From Clostridia bacterium (GTDB lineage: Bacteria; Bacillota_E; RBS10-35; JAJYVN01): 5,683 bases of DNA. The stretch is from assembly GCA_027335515.1 (NCBI GenBank), contig DAHWHT010000344.1, positions 1 to 5,683 on the forward strand. The letters run 5' to 3'. A program made the translations under genes and the position numbers. Positions within the stretch are counted from its first letter, which is position 1; each line of letters starts with the position of its first letter. Below, piece by piece: positions 5,475-5,683 of the stretch. The notes under the pieces were generated by a model. It saw only the letters and a list, made by a program, of their open reading frames with translations, was not told the DNA's origin and made no database searches.

Positions 5475-5683
5475 TCACCCGACCAACTTTCGGACCACGA
5501 GATTGGCGGCCATGCTCCCGCCCCCACCTGCCGCACCGCCGACGCCCGAGTGGTAGCTATATTCCTGCAACATGTGGGGTGCCTTGTACGTAACCCAGAG
5601 GGCGGCTAAGAGCAGGAACGGAGCGAGGTATACCGGCACGCCCGACGCCGTGACGATGGCGACGCTGGTGTAGAGCAGGAGCG
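5475..5683 (-). CDS. C-terminal end of a polytopic membrane protein, probably VirB6/TrbL-like; N-terminus outside the window
   Basis: The frame is open from the right edge to TGA at 5475-5477 and gives the last 68 residues of a larger protein. Two hydrophobic stretches are visible: LLLYTSVAIVTASGVPVYLA, then PFLLLAALWV. They are followed by TYKAPHMLQEYSYHSGVGG, a glycine-rich linker (AAGGGGS) and a short basic tail ending VVRKLVG. A last transmembrane segment, a PxxM motif and a Gly-rich tail recall the ends of VirB6/TrbL channel proteins of conjugation systems. The position directly upstream of PrgI and VirB4 fits, since VirB6-like genes commonly neighbour them. The subfamily is inferred from context and a short segment; the coding frame itself is well supported by its hydrophobicity and by the stop falling just before the next ribosome site. 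Confidence 0.7.
   Translation of the reverse strand, partial: LLLYTSVAIVTASGVPVYLAPFLLLAALWVTYKAPHMLQEYSYHSGVGGAAGGGGSMAANLVVRKLVG

Noticed and set aside
1..5683. CRISPR array, rRNA, or long direct repeats
   Set aside because: No regularly spaced repeat units or rRNA-like segments were seen; nearly the whole window is covered by coding sequence.

Overview
The window is a compact, GC-rich block of six genes, all on the minus strand and so transcribed from right to left. It is part of a type IV secretion (conjugative transfer) operon of the kind carried by integrative conjugative elements and plasmids of Gram-positive and other monoderm-like bacteria. Three things point there: a PrgI-type small membrane protein replaces a VirB3, a VirB4-type ATPase follows it, and a membrane-anchored lytic transglycosylase is present. 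The strong GC bias, GTG starts and near-perfect Shine-Dalgarno sequences (AGGAGGTGA, GGAGGTGAT) fit a high-GC Firmicute, Actinobacterium or Chloroflexota-like host. Nothing in the sequence fixes the taxon. No relaxase, integrase or att site lies in the window.

In order of transcription: (1) the C-terminal end of a membrane protein, probably the VirB6/TrbL-like channel subunit, entering from the right edge (5475 to the end); (2) a 71-residue MerR/AlpA-like helix-turn-helix protein (5243-5458); (3) a PrgI-family two-helix membrane protein (4888-5250, GTG start); (4) a 220-residue protein matching the N-terminal part of VirB4/TraC (4229-4891); (5) a 591-residue VirB4-type ATPase with intact Walker A and B motifs (2454-4229); (6) after a 109-base gap holding two strong hairpins, a 324-residue membrane-anchored soluble lytic transglycosylase (1370-2344); (7) a MinD/TadZ-like P-loop protein of at least 446 residues that runs off the left edge (1-1338). 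Item 1 and item 7 are both edge-truncated. Items 2 to 5 overlap at every junction (8, 4 and 1 bases), so they are probably translationally coupled.

Together these genes would form the inner-membrane channel and motor of a conjugation machine (VirB6-like, PrgI, the two VirB4 pieces) and its wall-cutting enzyme (transglycosylase). The last gene is the unusual one. It looks like a TadZ/CpaE protein, with a receiver-like N-terminal half and a ParA/MinD fold, but its P-loop has lost both lysines. It may be a positioning or scaffold factor for the secretion apparatus.

The main points for a second look are this lysine-less MinD-like protein inside a T4SS operon, the VirB4 encoded as two coupled genes, a helix-turn-helix gene embedded among channel genes, and a minus-strand terminator placed so close to the transglycosylase ribosome-binding site that no promoter fits between them.
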